NCBI GenBank assembly: GCA_025765595.1
Contig: JAIVFH010000167.1
Coordinates: 1 to 59,257 of the forward strand
Direction of reading: 5' to 3'
Source: Obelidium mucronatum
Lineage: Eukaryota; Chytridiomycota; Chytridiomycetes; Chytridiales; Chytriomycetaceae
Length of the DNA stretch: 59,257 nt
The notes under the pieces were generated by a model that did no database searches, was not told where the DNA came from, and saw only the letters and a program-made list of their open reading frames with translations. Both the position numbers and the translations under genes were made by a program. Shown piece by piece: positions 34,594 through 43,396 of this stretch (position 1 is the first letter of the stretch; every line of letters starts with the position of its first letter).

Positions 34594-34748
34594 TGCATTA
34601 ATAGATAAATAAATAAATAATCAAGTTAACTCAACGATACCAAGGTAATGTATTGAATCAAAGTATTCCTTGCATATCAGCGGCTACAAAGCTGTAATAA
34701 AGTATTCTCTGGTTTGTTGAGTTCTCCCTCATCACTTTGACTTGAAGA

Positions 34749-36431
34749 ATGCGACGCTCAACAAGACAACGCCAAGCTGCCGCCACCGCTACCACCGCCT
34801 TAAGGAAACATACAGCAAAATCAGCCTCTTCTATTAACCTGATCTCTGCAATTAGAGCGTGTCCTGCTGCTCCTGCTGAGATCCTTGCCGCTCTGGATCA
34901 AATTGAGCAAGTGCTCTTGGATTGCAGCTGCATCTACACCCTGCCAGACTGCAACCTGGATCTAAAGCGATTGGAATCCCTCCTGCTTGCCAATCCTGGC
35001 AAGATTCTATTCCTGCCATCCTCCAGTATTCCTGCTGATTGCTTGACGTCAGGGGAGTATTTCCCCACAGCCTGCTACCATAACAATCAACCACACAAAA
35101 GGAGCTTTATTTCTGGGTTTTTTGATCCATTGGAGCAATGGGAGCTGCAGCATGCGACGTTTTCTGCTCCAATCATGTTGTGTCAACCCATCAACCACTA
35201 CCGCCACTCCCCCCTCCATCAGGACTATGGAACAGCCATCAACGTCCTTCTCCAATCACCCACCAATCAGCAGCTCTTCAAGCTGTGGGTGGTTCTTGTC
35301 CCCAGCGAACCTACAGCCATCATCCCTACCCTTAATCCCCTGTCTTTCGCTCAAGCCCTGACTTTGGAGGTGGGTCCTTCCTGCACATACACAGCCAGGA
35401 TCTGCTTTGTAAAGAGGCCTGGCGACCTCTCTGTCATTCCTTCTGGATACCCGCACGCTGTGATCACAGTCTCAACAACCAAGGACGCGACATCCATCAT
35501 GGGCGGCGCACACGTAATCTTTCCAAAAGACTACCTGTATGTATACAAATACAATTGCGCCAGCAAGCACACGTTCCTTTGGGGGAACACAAATGTTAAG
35601 TACCACTACTATATGGTTTGGTTTTACTATCTTTAAGGGCAACAATGGTGGTTGTCAAGAGCACGTACTATAGCGAGCGGCACTCCCGATTCGGACCCCG
35701 ATTCGGCCTCCTAGTCGGGAAACGATTCGGAGTCCGACTAGGGTCCTAATAGGGCCCTATTAGGAGCAGTCCCGAATAGGGGCCGAATCGGAATGGCCAA
35801 TAGGCCAATTGGCGCTCCTAGCCGCCCCTTAATGTACTCCTAACCTGTTTCCAGTAGGAGATTTCTATTTTTTCCTTTTATTTGAAGGGGTTTTCTTTCT
35901 CCTAGTCGGACTTCCCAATAGGACATAGCATTAAATGAGAAAATGCACATTAACTACTGAAAACCTTTTAAAAGATGGCTATTAGAACTCCTATTAAGAG
36001 CTAACAAATGCGATAAGGACAGGTCCGATTGGCTCATTTGCGATTAGGAGCGCCACTAGGACCCCTAATAGCGCCCTATTAGGCTCCTAATCGGTTCAGC
36101 TCCTAATAGGGTCCGATTCGGACTCCTAGTCGGACTCCTAGTCGGGCCCTAATCGGAACCCGAATTGCGCGTGCCGCTCGGACCCCGGGCTGGTCAAGAG
36201 TTGCAAGGGGAGTTGCTAACTGTAGAAGAGTATAGCGATTGCAGGTTTGATGGTGTGAGGGATGTGGTGGCTGAGTTGGTGTCAAGTTGGGCAGTGCGGG
36301 GTGATGCTGGAAGAGTGGCAGCAGCCAAAGCTGCAAAGCAAGGAATTGCCAAAAGGCTGAAAGTGAAACAAGCAAATAGGGAGAAGATGGAAAGGGCGAG
36401 GCAGGCCAAAGTGGGATCAAAGAGAGAGTGA
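34749..36431 (+). pseudogene. JmjC-like dioxygenase gene, split by a miniature transposon (copy 3)
   Basis: Exon 1 (34749-35594) has the intact Fe triad (H-Q-D at residues 157-159, H236 in PSGYPH). A 43-bp intron (35595-35637) leads in phase 0 to exon 2. After eight codons exon 2 is interrupted by a 531-bp element with 8-bp target duplication, and it resumes at 36201 in the same frame to a TGA at 36429. The resumed part encodes a lysine/arginine-rich tail (AKRLKVKQANREKMERARQ). The intact gene would be about 366 codons. The match of splice phase and target site shows that this is one gene and that it belongs with the transposase downstream. Confidence 0.7.
35662..36192. mobile_element. Complete palindrome-rich miniature TIR element (531 bp)
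   Basis: It is flanked by a perfect 8-bp duplication GTCAAGAG (35654-35661 and 36193-36200). The ends are CACGTACTATAGCGAGCGGC and, inverted, CAGCCCGGGGTCCGAGCGGC; they share CA at the tip and CGAGCGGCAC inside. The body is a mosaic of short palindromic words with an AT-rich centre and no coding capacity. 8-bp duplications fit hAT or KDZ transposases. It is the same family as 4989-8736 and is inserted in JmjC exon 2. It also contains the right breakpoint of the tandem array at 36079. Confidence 0.9.
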
Positions 36432-36641
36432 TATTACCAAGTATCAAGCACATGCAATAAAGAAAAACCCTCTGACACAATTAAAGGATTCTTTATTGCC
36501 AATATATTGGACTTACAGCATCGCGTTGATCGCAATTGGTTGGTTTTCCCCATCAGGCTGAACCCAAACTTATCAAAAATGAGTTGCAAAGAATGGTGGC
36601 ATTCTGGAATGCACAGAACAACAAAAGTAAAAATAACCAAC

Positions 36642-38641
36642 ATGTCCTTCATAGATGAAGCAAGAGCGGTAGTTGTGCTGGCCAACGAGTTGCGGAAAGT
36701 CAAGCCATTCCTACATACGTACAAGTCTGCAGTCAAACTATATGACAACAACAACCGCATGAGGGCCATCTGTGATCACATCTCCAAGCAGTTTTCCTTG
36801 ACCAATGAAAAAGTATTTACCTTGGCTGACACAGTATTCCAGTGCCCAGGCATGGACGCGGTCAATCACTGGAAACCTGTCCAGCCATCTGTCCTTGTGG
36901 CTCCATTCTCGCAATGCTACAAATGCACCAAAAGCTTGACTTTCAGCAGCACACAAGTTGTGGTATTGGGGATGGAAGGCCCATACCAAGTGTTGCTGTT
37001 CAAGGGCAACTGCACTAAATGCCGCATGTGGTACAATGTGGATTCTGTCGCGTACATGAGCGAAGACAAACAGAAGCAGTTGATAGAGATGTATCTGAAC
37101 AATCCTGTCAGTTGGCTTCCTCAAGATCAATGAGCAGTACTACGTCACCATACCTTTTGCGGATCTCTGGCTAAAGCACCTGCCATCTGGCCTTCTGTTG
37201 GTATTTTCTTGCATGTTAAATACTAAATTGCTTATTTACTCATGCCTCGCACATAGGGTGAAGCTGTATCATGAGCAGCGCACATATTCACTGGCCTTCC
37301 CAACCATCAAAGTGCCTGATCCAGACAGCGCAGTGATCTTCAAACGTGGATTTTACATGTATCACATGCTACTACTGCAGCAGTACATCTCCAAGATCCC
37401 TGCCAATGATGACTATGAACATATGTGGTACACTCACTTCAGACCTTCCTGGGCCCCCAAAACAACACATTCTGGGTCCATACTTACCAAAAACAGGTGA
37501 TTCTATTCATGACATCAGACCCGCGATGTGGGAATATGTCACCTTCATGACTGACTACTTCAGCAAGAAGTGGTGTCACCGCTGCGACGGGTGCCACCAG
37601 TTTTACAATGGAAAAGAAATCTCTGGCAGTGTAATGGATGGGAAAGTTATGGGACATCTCTTGTGTTCTGTGCCTGGCTGTGTCTTGCCTATTCTTGGTG
37701 TGAACACATTGTTCTGCATCTCTGGCTGCAAGCAAAAAAAGACAGACACTGTTTTGAGTACCTGCGGACTCAGCTCTCACAACGCGACTGTCCAGGAAAT
37801 CATTGGGAAACAGTGGAACAAGGACTTTAAAGCGACGCAAAAGTCCAAGAAAACGCGAACATCTACAGTGCATATTGATACACAAGAAAAAGAGTTAGTA
37901 GAGGATCAGCGGTTCAAGTACAGTCTGAAGCAGCGGTTCCTGCCTGAAATATTTATGGCTGTGTGGAGGTGCGGTGTGATCATTGGAATATCTAAGATGT
38001 ACTCTTTTGAGTCTTCTACCTTTATTTCTCGCTTCTTATGCCACTGTTTTGCGCGAATGGGCGAAGTACCTACCTTTGTTTTCTATGATAGAGCCTGCCG
38101 CTTGCTCCAATCCCTACGCGCCCGACACGTTGCAGGAAAATTCACAATATATGAAAGGTGCACTTAACTTATTTATTATTATGCGCTCTGTTCATTATAT
38201 AGTGTTCTGTTCTTATACTTACCACCAATCTTTGTTGGAATCAGGTTCTTGTACAAGACTGTTACGTTTGTGGTTGACAGGTTCCACTTTCGGATGCACA
38301 GGGACGACTTCTGTACAGAGCATTGGGATCCAGCAAAATTCAAGGAATTGACGTCCGGAGGGCCTGCAAATGGAAAGGGAAGGTTCAACACGTCCGCCGC
38401 AGAACAGTGTGCGAAGTGGTTTGATCAAACTGCTCACCTGATTCGCTTCCACGAGCCTGTCCAAGCGGATTTCATCCAGAACAGAATTTCAAAGAAGAAA
38501 AGAGTTATTAGAAACGAAAGCAAAGACCAAATGGAAGCCGAGGGGGAACAACAAGAAAAGGATGACAAGGAGGATGATGAAGACGCCAGCAAAGATGATG
38601 GTGAAGGAGTGGAAGGGGATGAGGAAGAAGAGGATGAATAA
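36642..38641 (+). pseudogene. CxC5/CxC6-type (KDZ-associated) transposase
   Basis: The start MSFIDEARAVVVLANEL is supported by the homologous start in the derivative at 6595. A first cysteine cluster (CYKCTKSL, then GNCTKCRMWYNV, about 36913-37035) matches the CxC5 pattern. A second (WCHRCDGCHQFY, then VMDGKVMGHLLC and FCISGCKQKK, 37575-37740) matches CxC6, with its DG..-GH..C core. The probable catalytic residues follow: FYDRACRLL (about 38085), FVVDRFHFRMHRDDFC (about 38265) and NTSAAEQCAKWFDQ (about 38390). The protein ends in an acidic tail. Introns lie at about 37197-37256 and 38159-38248. Single-base frameshifts near 37130 (CAATGAG) and 37453 (C5A4 run) break the frame, so it is either dead or mis-sequenced. 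Confidence 0.65.
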
Positions 38642-38689
38642 ATAACAAACTCACATTTACGAACTTGGTTTTAGCGCCCCTTGCGTCGA

Positions 38690-38905
38690 CAGTGAGAAAC
38701 ACACACAGATCAGAGAGAATGAGAAAGCCCATTCATCATCTGCATAGAAGTGTTTGGGAGCAGGAGACCAAGAAAGCCCATTCATCACCGCTGAATCAAA
38801 CAACAAACTCGCACTGCAGGACAGAGAGAACAAGATAGCCCATTCATCATCTGCGTATCTGCTAAGTAGGAGAATGAGAAAGCCCATTCATCACTACTGA
38901 CTGTG
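38690..38905 (-). repeat. Cluster of a 31-bp motif (four copies, minus orientation)
   Basis: On the minus strand the motif GATGATGAATGGGCTTTCTC plus TTCTC(TCTG) recurs four times downstream of the transposase stop. The same motif occurs four times in plus orientation at 6997-7490 within the deletion derivative. When translated it gives DDEWAF-x-FSL in both places. Its role is unknown. Confidence 0.6.
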
Positions 38906-40858
38906 CTTTTTGCCATTTTTTATTAAGTCTTTTTTTCAAAGGACGAAATTAATGTCAAACGCAACTACAACAAACCTCCTTGGTGGCCTCTGCACTGAGA
39001 CAGTGTGATTTGTAGTTGTGGTATGTGGCAGTTCTCTTCTCTTTTTATTTATTTTCAGAAATGTCCCCATTAACACGATTGCGAGCCAATCCTCAGGAAA
39101 TAGTGGATCCAAACAAGGCCCCATGGCCCTGCCGGTGGGTGTGTAAAACCAGGATTGCGTCGACAAGTACCAAAATCAAAGCAGGGGGGCGGGAGAGGCA
39201 GTTGGAAACTAAAGCAACAGAACAAACCAACCTCGCAGGTGGTCCTGTCCTACAGAGTACAAATCAAAAGAAGAGGTTCAGCAGGGACCTGTTGGCGCTG
39301 GATGGAATCATGGGGATGAAAGCAGTGTTAGGAATTCATGAATTTCATTCATGAATGTGGAGATTCATGAATTTCACCATTCATGAATGGCATTTACAAT
39401 TAGGCCCATCATTGCCACTTGTAGCATGCATGCTCTTCCCATACGGTCTCTGCTGCTGATCTTTCTGTTGCTTTTTACTACGTCCTTGCCATCTTGCGTA
39501 GTTGATCTTGATAATGGTGAGACCCTTTTAGCTCCTACCATCCCTGTGATTGCCCTCATGGTTTCCAGTAGTTTATATGCTCAGCTCCTTGCTTCTTTGC
39601 AGTGCAGGTTGCAAACCCAGGGAAATGAGTGAAAGGTCCAATCTGAGAAATTTTTGGATAAAACGAGGAGTGAGACATACCCAAACTGAAGGCGTCACCA
39701 ACAAACGCAAGCAACAAAAGGCAATTAACGCAATTGAGCACAAATAGCTGCAGCTGAACTCGCAAATGTAAAGTTGAGTTGGAACCATTGTACTCATTGG
39801 CAGGAAAGTTACAATATTAATAAAAAATTATTAAGTAAAATAAAAGGAACTTTTAAATGAAAACATTATTTAAATGGGTCAATTAATCTGAAACGAAAAT
39901 TTTTGTCATTTTATCTTAACTTTATGCACTGTAGCACTATTTAACATATTCCAGGGAAGAGAAAAGATCTATTAAAAGCCAATTTACCTGGCAGTTTAGT
40001 GGAATTTTGGCTGCATAGATGGTTTTGGACAGCAGTTTGTGGTTTTTAAATTATCACAATTTTTCATCGTCCGAAAAAATAAAGAGAAAATTTTTTTCTG
40101 TTTTTATTACCAAAACGCACACAGCTTGGGGATTGCCCCTCGGGGCACAAGGAAATCCTGACCCCAACCCCCAAAGATGCAAGGAAATGCCAGCCCCGAC
40201 CCTAACCCCACCAAAGTATTTATGAAGTATCTGAGTGAAAAGTGTATTTGAATGTGTTACAAGTACAACCAAAACAAAAGAGAAGAATAAACCACTGTAG
40301 TACACTCTGATAAAGATTAAGAGTCTTTGCTGATGCCATTGCAGAAGAATAGCCACTTTGACTAACACAGTATTCTAATGGCAAGTGTGACAACTGGCGG
40401 TTGGTGTGAATTATGGACAACAGGTATACCCTAATGAAAACTTCAAACAGCGCGCCAATGATGCGTTCCACGCGCAAGGAAGCAAGGCAAGGGTTGGGAG
40501 GAGCGGTCCTTTACAAAGCGTTCCAACCAATTAGCAAGGCACAACAACCCAAAACACCATCCAACAAAACCCCAAACCTAATGAGAGCAAGTGGATACAG
40601 CCATGATCAACAGATGAAAGGGAAGGAGTTTTAACGACAGGTAGTTTTGGGATAAAAAGAGGACAAGCACAGAGAAAATAGGATTCACCAAAAATTCCAC
40701 AAAAATAAGAAAGTGAAAAATCACGAAAATGTAAAATAATAAATGTCAAAAAAACTTAATAATAATAAGGCAGCATTTGGCAAGGGTGTAACCATGAATT
40801 TTTTTTTATTGGGAATATCGGAATATCTGGGGACCTTAATACAAATCTGTTTGGTTTA
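38906..40858. other. Repeat-rich intergenic stretch without a recognised gene
   Basis: Contains an open stretch at 39061-39354 (starting MSPLTRLRANPQEIVD) of unknown nature. A cluster of TTCATGAA palindromes lies at 39330-39390. A block at 39565-39650 resembles the start of the 0.6-kb repeat (GCTTCTTTGCAGTGCAGG). There is a C-rich patch near 40135-40210 and an AT-rich stretch to 40858. I see no conserved domain. It may hold the decayed right part of the KDZ-like transposon. Confidence 0.4.
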
Positions 40859-41659
40859 TTAAATCTTGACCATCATACAATAAGAATCAACCCCTTCATT
40901 GCTGTGAAAGTTTAAAAATCCTTGTTTTTGCAATAGATACCCAGCCGGTGTCACATTATCAACAACCCCCTCTAAAACTTGTTCAAACTGATTGCCACCA
41001 AGCACATAGAGCACTTCTAAATATTTCAATTTGCCTAATTCGCTGGGTATGGCTCCTGAAAGATTGTTGCAATCCAAATAGAGTTCTTTCAAACATGTCA
41101 AAGAGCCAAACTCCTTTGGCACATTGCCGGTAAGGCGGTTTTGCCTTAGGGAGAGGTATTTCAGGTGAACTAAATTCCCAAACGATGTAGGTATGCATCC
41201 AGTGAATGAGTTTCCGGATAAGTAGAGGGTTGTGAGGGTTGTGAGGCCGCCCAGTTCCACGGGAATAGAACCGCTGAGAGTGTTTCCAGAAAGGCTTAGA
41301 TATGTCAGTTTCGTGCTTGAGCTTATTGAGATCGGGATAGAGCCATACAAAGACTTGTTGCGCCACCTGACTTCTGTTGAATCAGAATGGCGCAGGGTTG
41401 CAAATGCATCCTGAAACAGTTTTGGCCACAAGAACCACATGCGATCTAATGAGTCGGGCTCTTTGGTAATACCGCTGCTCACTGCACTTGTTCGTATCAT
41501 CGCTCTCCTGAGACAGAGTCGAGCAAAGTGGGACGTTTGCAAAATCGCCCGAACACGTCGGCAAAGGCCAAAGAATCGAACTGCTGCGTCTGGCGGCACG
41601 AAACTGAACACGAGCTCAATTATCTCAATGGGAATGGCGGTCAGCGAGGCGATCGTCAT
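40859..41659 (-). CDS. F-box and leucine-rich-repeat protein
   Basis: Single-exon gene of about 266 residues. The start was placed at MTIASLTAIPIEIIELVF because the F-box begins there. F-box residues about 8-55 follow the P-x-E-I...V-F...P...R-F...LCRR pattern, for SKP1 binding in an SCF ubiquitin ligase. The second half has five 24-residue plant-like LRRs (L-x-x-L-x-L-x-x-N-x-L-x-G-x-I-P), for example LTYLSLSGNTLSGSIP and LKELYLDCNNLSGAIP. They end at about residue 225 in a short unrelated tail. The LRRs would choose the substrate. There is no membrane segment or kinase. F-box plus LRR is a common combination, and the target is unknown. Confidence 0.75.
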   Translation of the reverse strand: MTIASLTAIPIEIIELVFSFVPPDAAVRFFGLCRRVRAILQTSHFARLCLRRAMIRTSAVSSGITKEPDSLDRMWFLWPKLFQDAFATLRHSDSTEVRWRNKSLYGSIPISISSSTKLTYLSLSGNTLSGSIPVELGGLTTLTTLYLSGNSFTGCIPTSFGNLVHLKYLSLRQNRLTGNVPKEFGSLTCLKELYLDCNNLSGAIPSELGKLKYLEVLYVLGGNQFEQVLEGVVDNVTPAGYLLQKQGFLNFHSNEGVDSYCMMVKI

Positions 41660-41801
41660 AAGTTGAAATGTGAAAAACAAGAAAACTCTTGTGGCGGAAC
41701 ATGTGACCACTTCGCCTCTCGTTCCGACACCACTTTATTGCACACTTTATTGGCCTGAGCTCCAATATTCTTATTCAAGATTACTTCCTAAAGCGGGACT
41801 G

Positions 41802-42341
41802 CTACAATCCCAGCCAGTTGGCAAGCACACCGTCTTCATTGGCTTCCTCCATTTCATCGATCGTTCCTATCAAAATTGAAACTTTAGAACTGATTTTCAC
41901 ATCTCAAGCTGCGTAATTTATAAATAGTTTGCAAGGATAGACTCTTTGGTCCAAGTTTGACTCTGTCGTATCACGTCAGGCCCACGATTGCACACGATTG
42001 CACACGTACTACTTTTCGATTCTTGCTATAATCGTTCATTATTTCCAGAATCAAGGCATACCTTTGTGTTCGCCATTGACGAATATAAGTGGAAATACTC
42101 CTGGCTTAGCTTTGCTCTTGGCCTTCAAAAAAGCCTTCGCGTCTCTGAAGATTACGTTAGGAATCAAGGAACGGATGTATTGCGTTTGGTGTGCGAGGTC
42201 AACAACTCACTCATCTGCACTAACGTCTACTTTTGTAAATGCAATCTTGTGAATCGTCAACAAGTAGCTCATGCGAGTTGCATCTTTTTTGGCCTTGATT
42301 GTTGATGCGAGCTCGGAGTAGTAGACTGTAACGGTCGACAT
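41802..42341 (-). CDS. SH3BGRL-like thioredoxin-fold protein
   Basis: Three exons: 42341-42211, 42144-42062 and 41866-41802, with GT-AG introns in consistent phase. The N-terminus MSTVTVYYSELASTIKAKKD has the V-Y-Y-S start of the SH3BGR/glutaredoxin-related family. It is followed by RMSYLLTIHKIAFTKVDVSA, matching the family's I-x-F-x-x-V-D-I-A block. Exon 2 gives FPLIFVNGEHKG, the P-x-I-F-x-x-x-x-Y/H-x-G strand. The last exon ends EMEEANEDGVLANWLGL, the expected acidic helix and C-terminus. About 92 residues, a normal length. No CxxC is seen, so it is probably not a classical redoxin. It sits 45 bp downstream of EMC5 on the same strand. Confidence 0.75.
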
Positions 42342-42386
42342 GAGATTGTATGTTGGGAAGAGTTCTGTGTTATTTTTATTCGTCCA

Positions 42387-42766
42387 TCACAAGGTCTGTT
42401 TGGACAGTCTGCTGCCGCGATGTCTCACACTTTTGAAGGAAGGAGTCATCCCCAAAATATCCATCGTACGTTTGCTGATCTCCTTGTCCATCTTTACTTC
42501 TTGGAATTCGCCAGCATACAAGACAGCACCAAATATGGACAGCAGCAGCCCCAACAAGCATTCAAGAGTAATATCGATAGGTAAAGATGTGTCTGCTTGT
42601 GAGTGAACGGATTTGGCAAACGACAGGTCTGGACACCATGATGTCGATTAGAAACACATTGATATACATAGACTAGGTAGTATTTACGTTCGACCGCAGA
42701 GAGTCCCGAGTGACCAATGAGGGCCAGTGAAACCAGTAATACGATGCCGCCGACGAACTCAGACAT
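42387..42766 (-). CDS. EMC5: ER membrane protein complex subunit 5 (MMGT/EMC5)
   Basis: Two exons. Exon 1 (from 42766) encodes MSEFVGGIVLLVSLALIGHS plus GLSAVE, the first membrane segment. After an intron of about 110 bp, exon 2 encodes SLPIDITLECLLGLLLSIFG plus AVLYAGEF, the second segment with the family's LP-x-D-I-x-x-x-x-x-L block and a GEF motif. The C-terminus RTMDILGMTPSFKSVRHRGS matches the conserved N-x-x-F-x-x-x-R-x-x-P-S-F-x-x-x-x-H-R-G end. EMC5 is a core subunit of the EMC insertase for tail-anchored and multipass proteins; the family was also described as a magnesium transporter. Divergent from PCC1, 65 bp between start codons. Confidence 0.8.
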
Positions 42767-42831
42767 TATTTGATTTGTATCGTTATTTTCTCTTTATTTA
42801 TTATTTATTATAATAAGTATTATTGTCAGAA

Positions 42832-43235
42832 ATGCCACCAGGTTGAACCAGCTCGAGTGTAAGTGACAAGGCTGAGTTTTTGTGTCTTCTTTCTGACTTC
42901 TTAACACTGGTGTAGAACTATCAAGATTCCGTTTGCTACGCCCGAACATGCAGCTATTGCTTCGAAAGTACTCAGTGCGGATCGCAATCCGAAGGACACT
43001 GTTTTGACATTTGCTGTAGATGAATTAAATGCGCTAGTTTTAAGGCTGTGAGTGTAGGGTTGTTTTTGAATGACTGGTCATTACTTGAACTTGACATGTA
43101 TGTGTTGACATCCCTTTCCTTCTCTTGGTCCGCAGAACTATCGAAAGCAAAGACATCAAACTCCTCAGAACGGCTGTTACATCAGTAATGGAGAGTATAC
43201 AGTTGGTGAGCGATGGAATCGATGCGTTTAAATAA
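42832..43235 (+). CDS. PCC1: KEOPS/EKC complex subunit Pcc1
   Basis: Exons 42832-42858, 42916-43047 and 43136-43235. Exon 2 (TIKIPFATPEHAAIASKVLS, then DTVLTFAVDELNALVLRL) and exon 3 (TIESKDIKLLRTAVTSVMES) match the small Pcc1/LAGE3 fold, with the D-x-N/E-x-L and R-x-A-V-x-S-x-x-E blocks. It ends IQLVSDGIDAFK. Pcc1 is the dimerisation subunit of the complex that makes t6A37 in tRNA. The first exon is odd: as written ATGCCACCAGG hits a stop, and only the +1 frame joins exon 2 in phase. So a one-base excess (GG) or another first exon is likely. KAE1, the catalytic partner, lies 7 kb away. Confidence 0.75.
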
Positions 43236-43396
43236 AACTTCACATTGCTGTCAGCACCGCCGTTCATATTCTTTTGGAAGTGACACGATCGGTTGCATTT
43301 ATAACAGAGCGACCAGTCCCATCAGCGAAGTACCTGCAAATACGAATGGTAGGAATAATGTAAACGCGGTAAAACTACACGGAAAAATGAAGGTCG

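Larger units (their letters stand above)
27195..36079. repeat. Tandem unit 3 (8885 bp)
   Basis: Third copy. The indel-rich stretch continues to about 29356. From there to the end it is identical to unit 1 at a constant offset of 17761. It carries the 44-bp segment absent from unit 1. At its right end the palindrome-rich element continues past 36079 (GCGCCCTAT followed by TAGGCTCC), so this is the copy attached to the original right flank. Confidence 0.95.
33191..38641 (+). mobile_element. KDZ/CxC-type DNA transposon carrying a dioxygenase gene pair
   Basis: The left TIR AATTGGGGTTGCGGGCCGGA is at 33191, with subterminal repeats to about 33400. Then come the 2OG gene (-, 34593-33499), a shared promoter, the JmjC gene (+, 34749-36431, split by a miniature element) and a CxC-type transposase (+, 36642-38641). 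The gene order is supported by the deletion derivative at 5785-8286, which keeps the end of the 2OG gene, the end of the JmjC gene and the start of the transposase in this order between two TIRs. No right TIR was found downstream of 38641, so the right end is lost or diverged. Confidence 0.65.

Noticed and set aside
9487..36079. CRISPR-like or satellite array
   Set aside because: The repeat period is 8.8 kb with full genes inside, so it is a segmental tandem array and not a short-repeat array.
36103..36480. Minus-strand frame rich in Pro/Leu
   Set aside because: Antisense of the basic JmjC tail and of the miniature element. No conserved pattern.
39056..39095. Possible right TIR of the KDZ-like transposon (GTCCCCATTA...GCGAGCC)
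   Set aside because: It is in the wrong orientation for a right end and split by extra bases, with no flanking match to the left target sequence. Likely chance.
39061..39354. Possible second gene of the KDZ-like transposon
   Set aside because: An open stretch of 98 codons with no recognised motif and no counterpart found in the deletion derivative. Not called as a gene.
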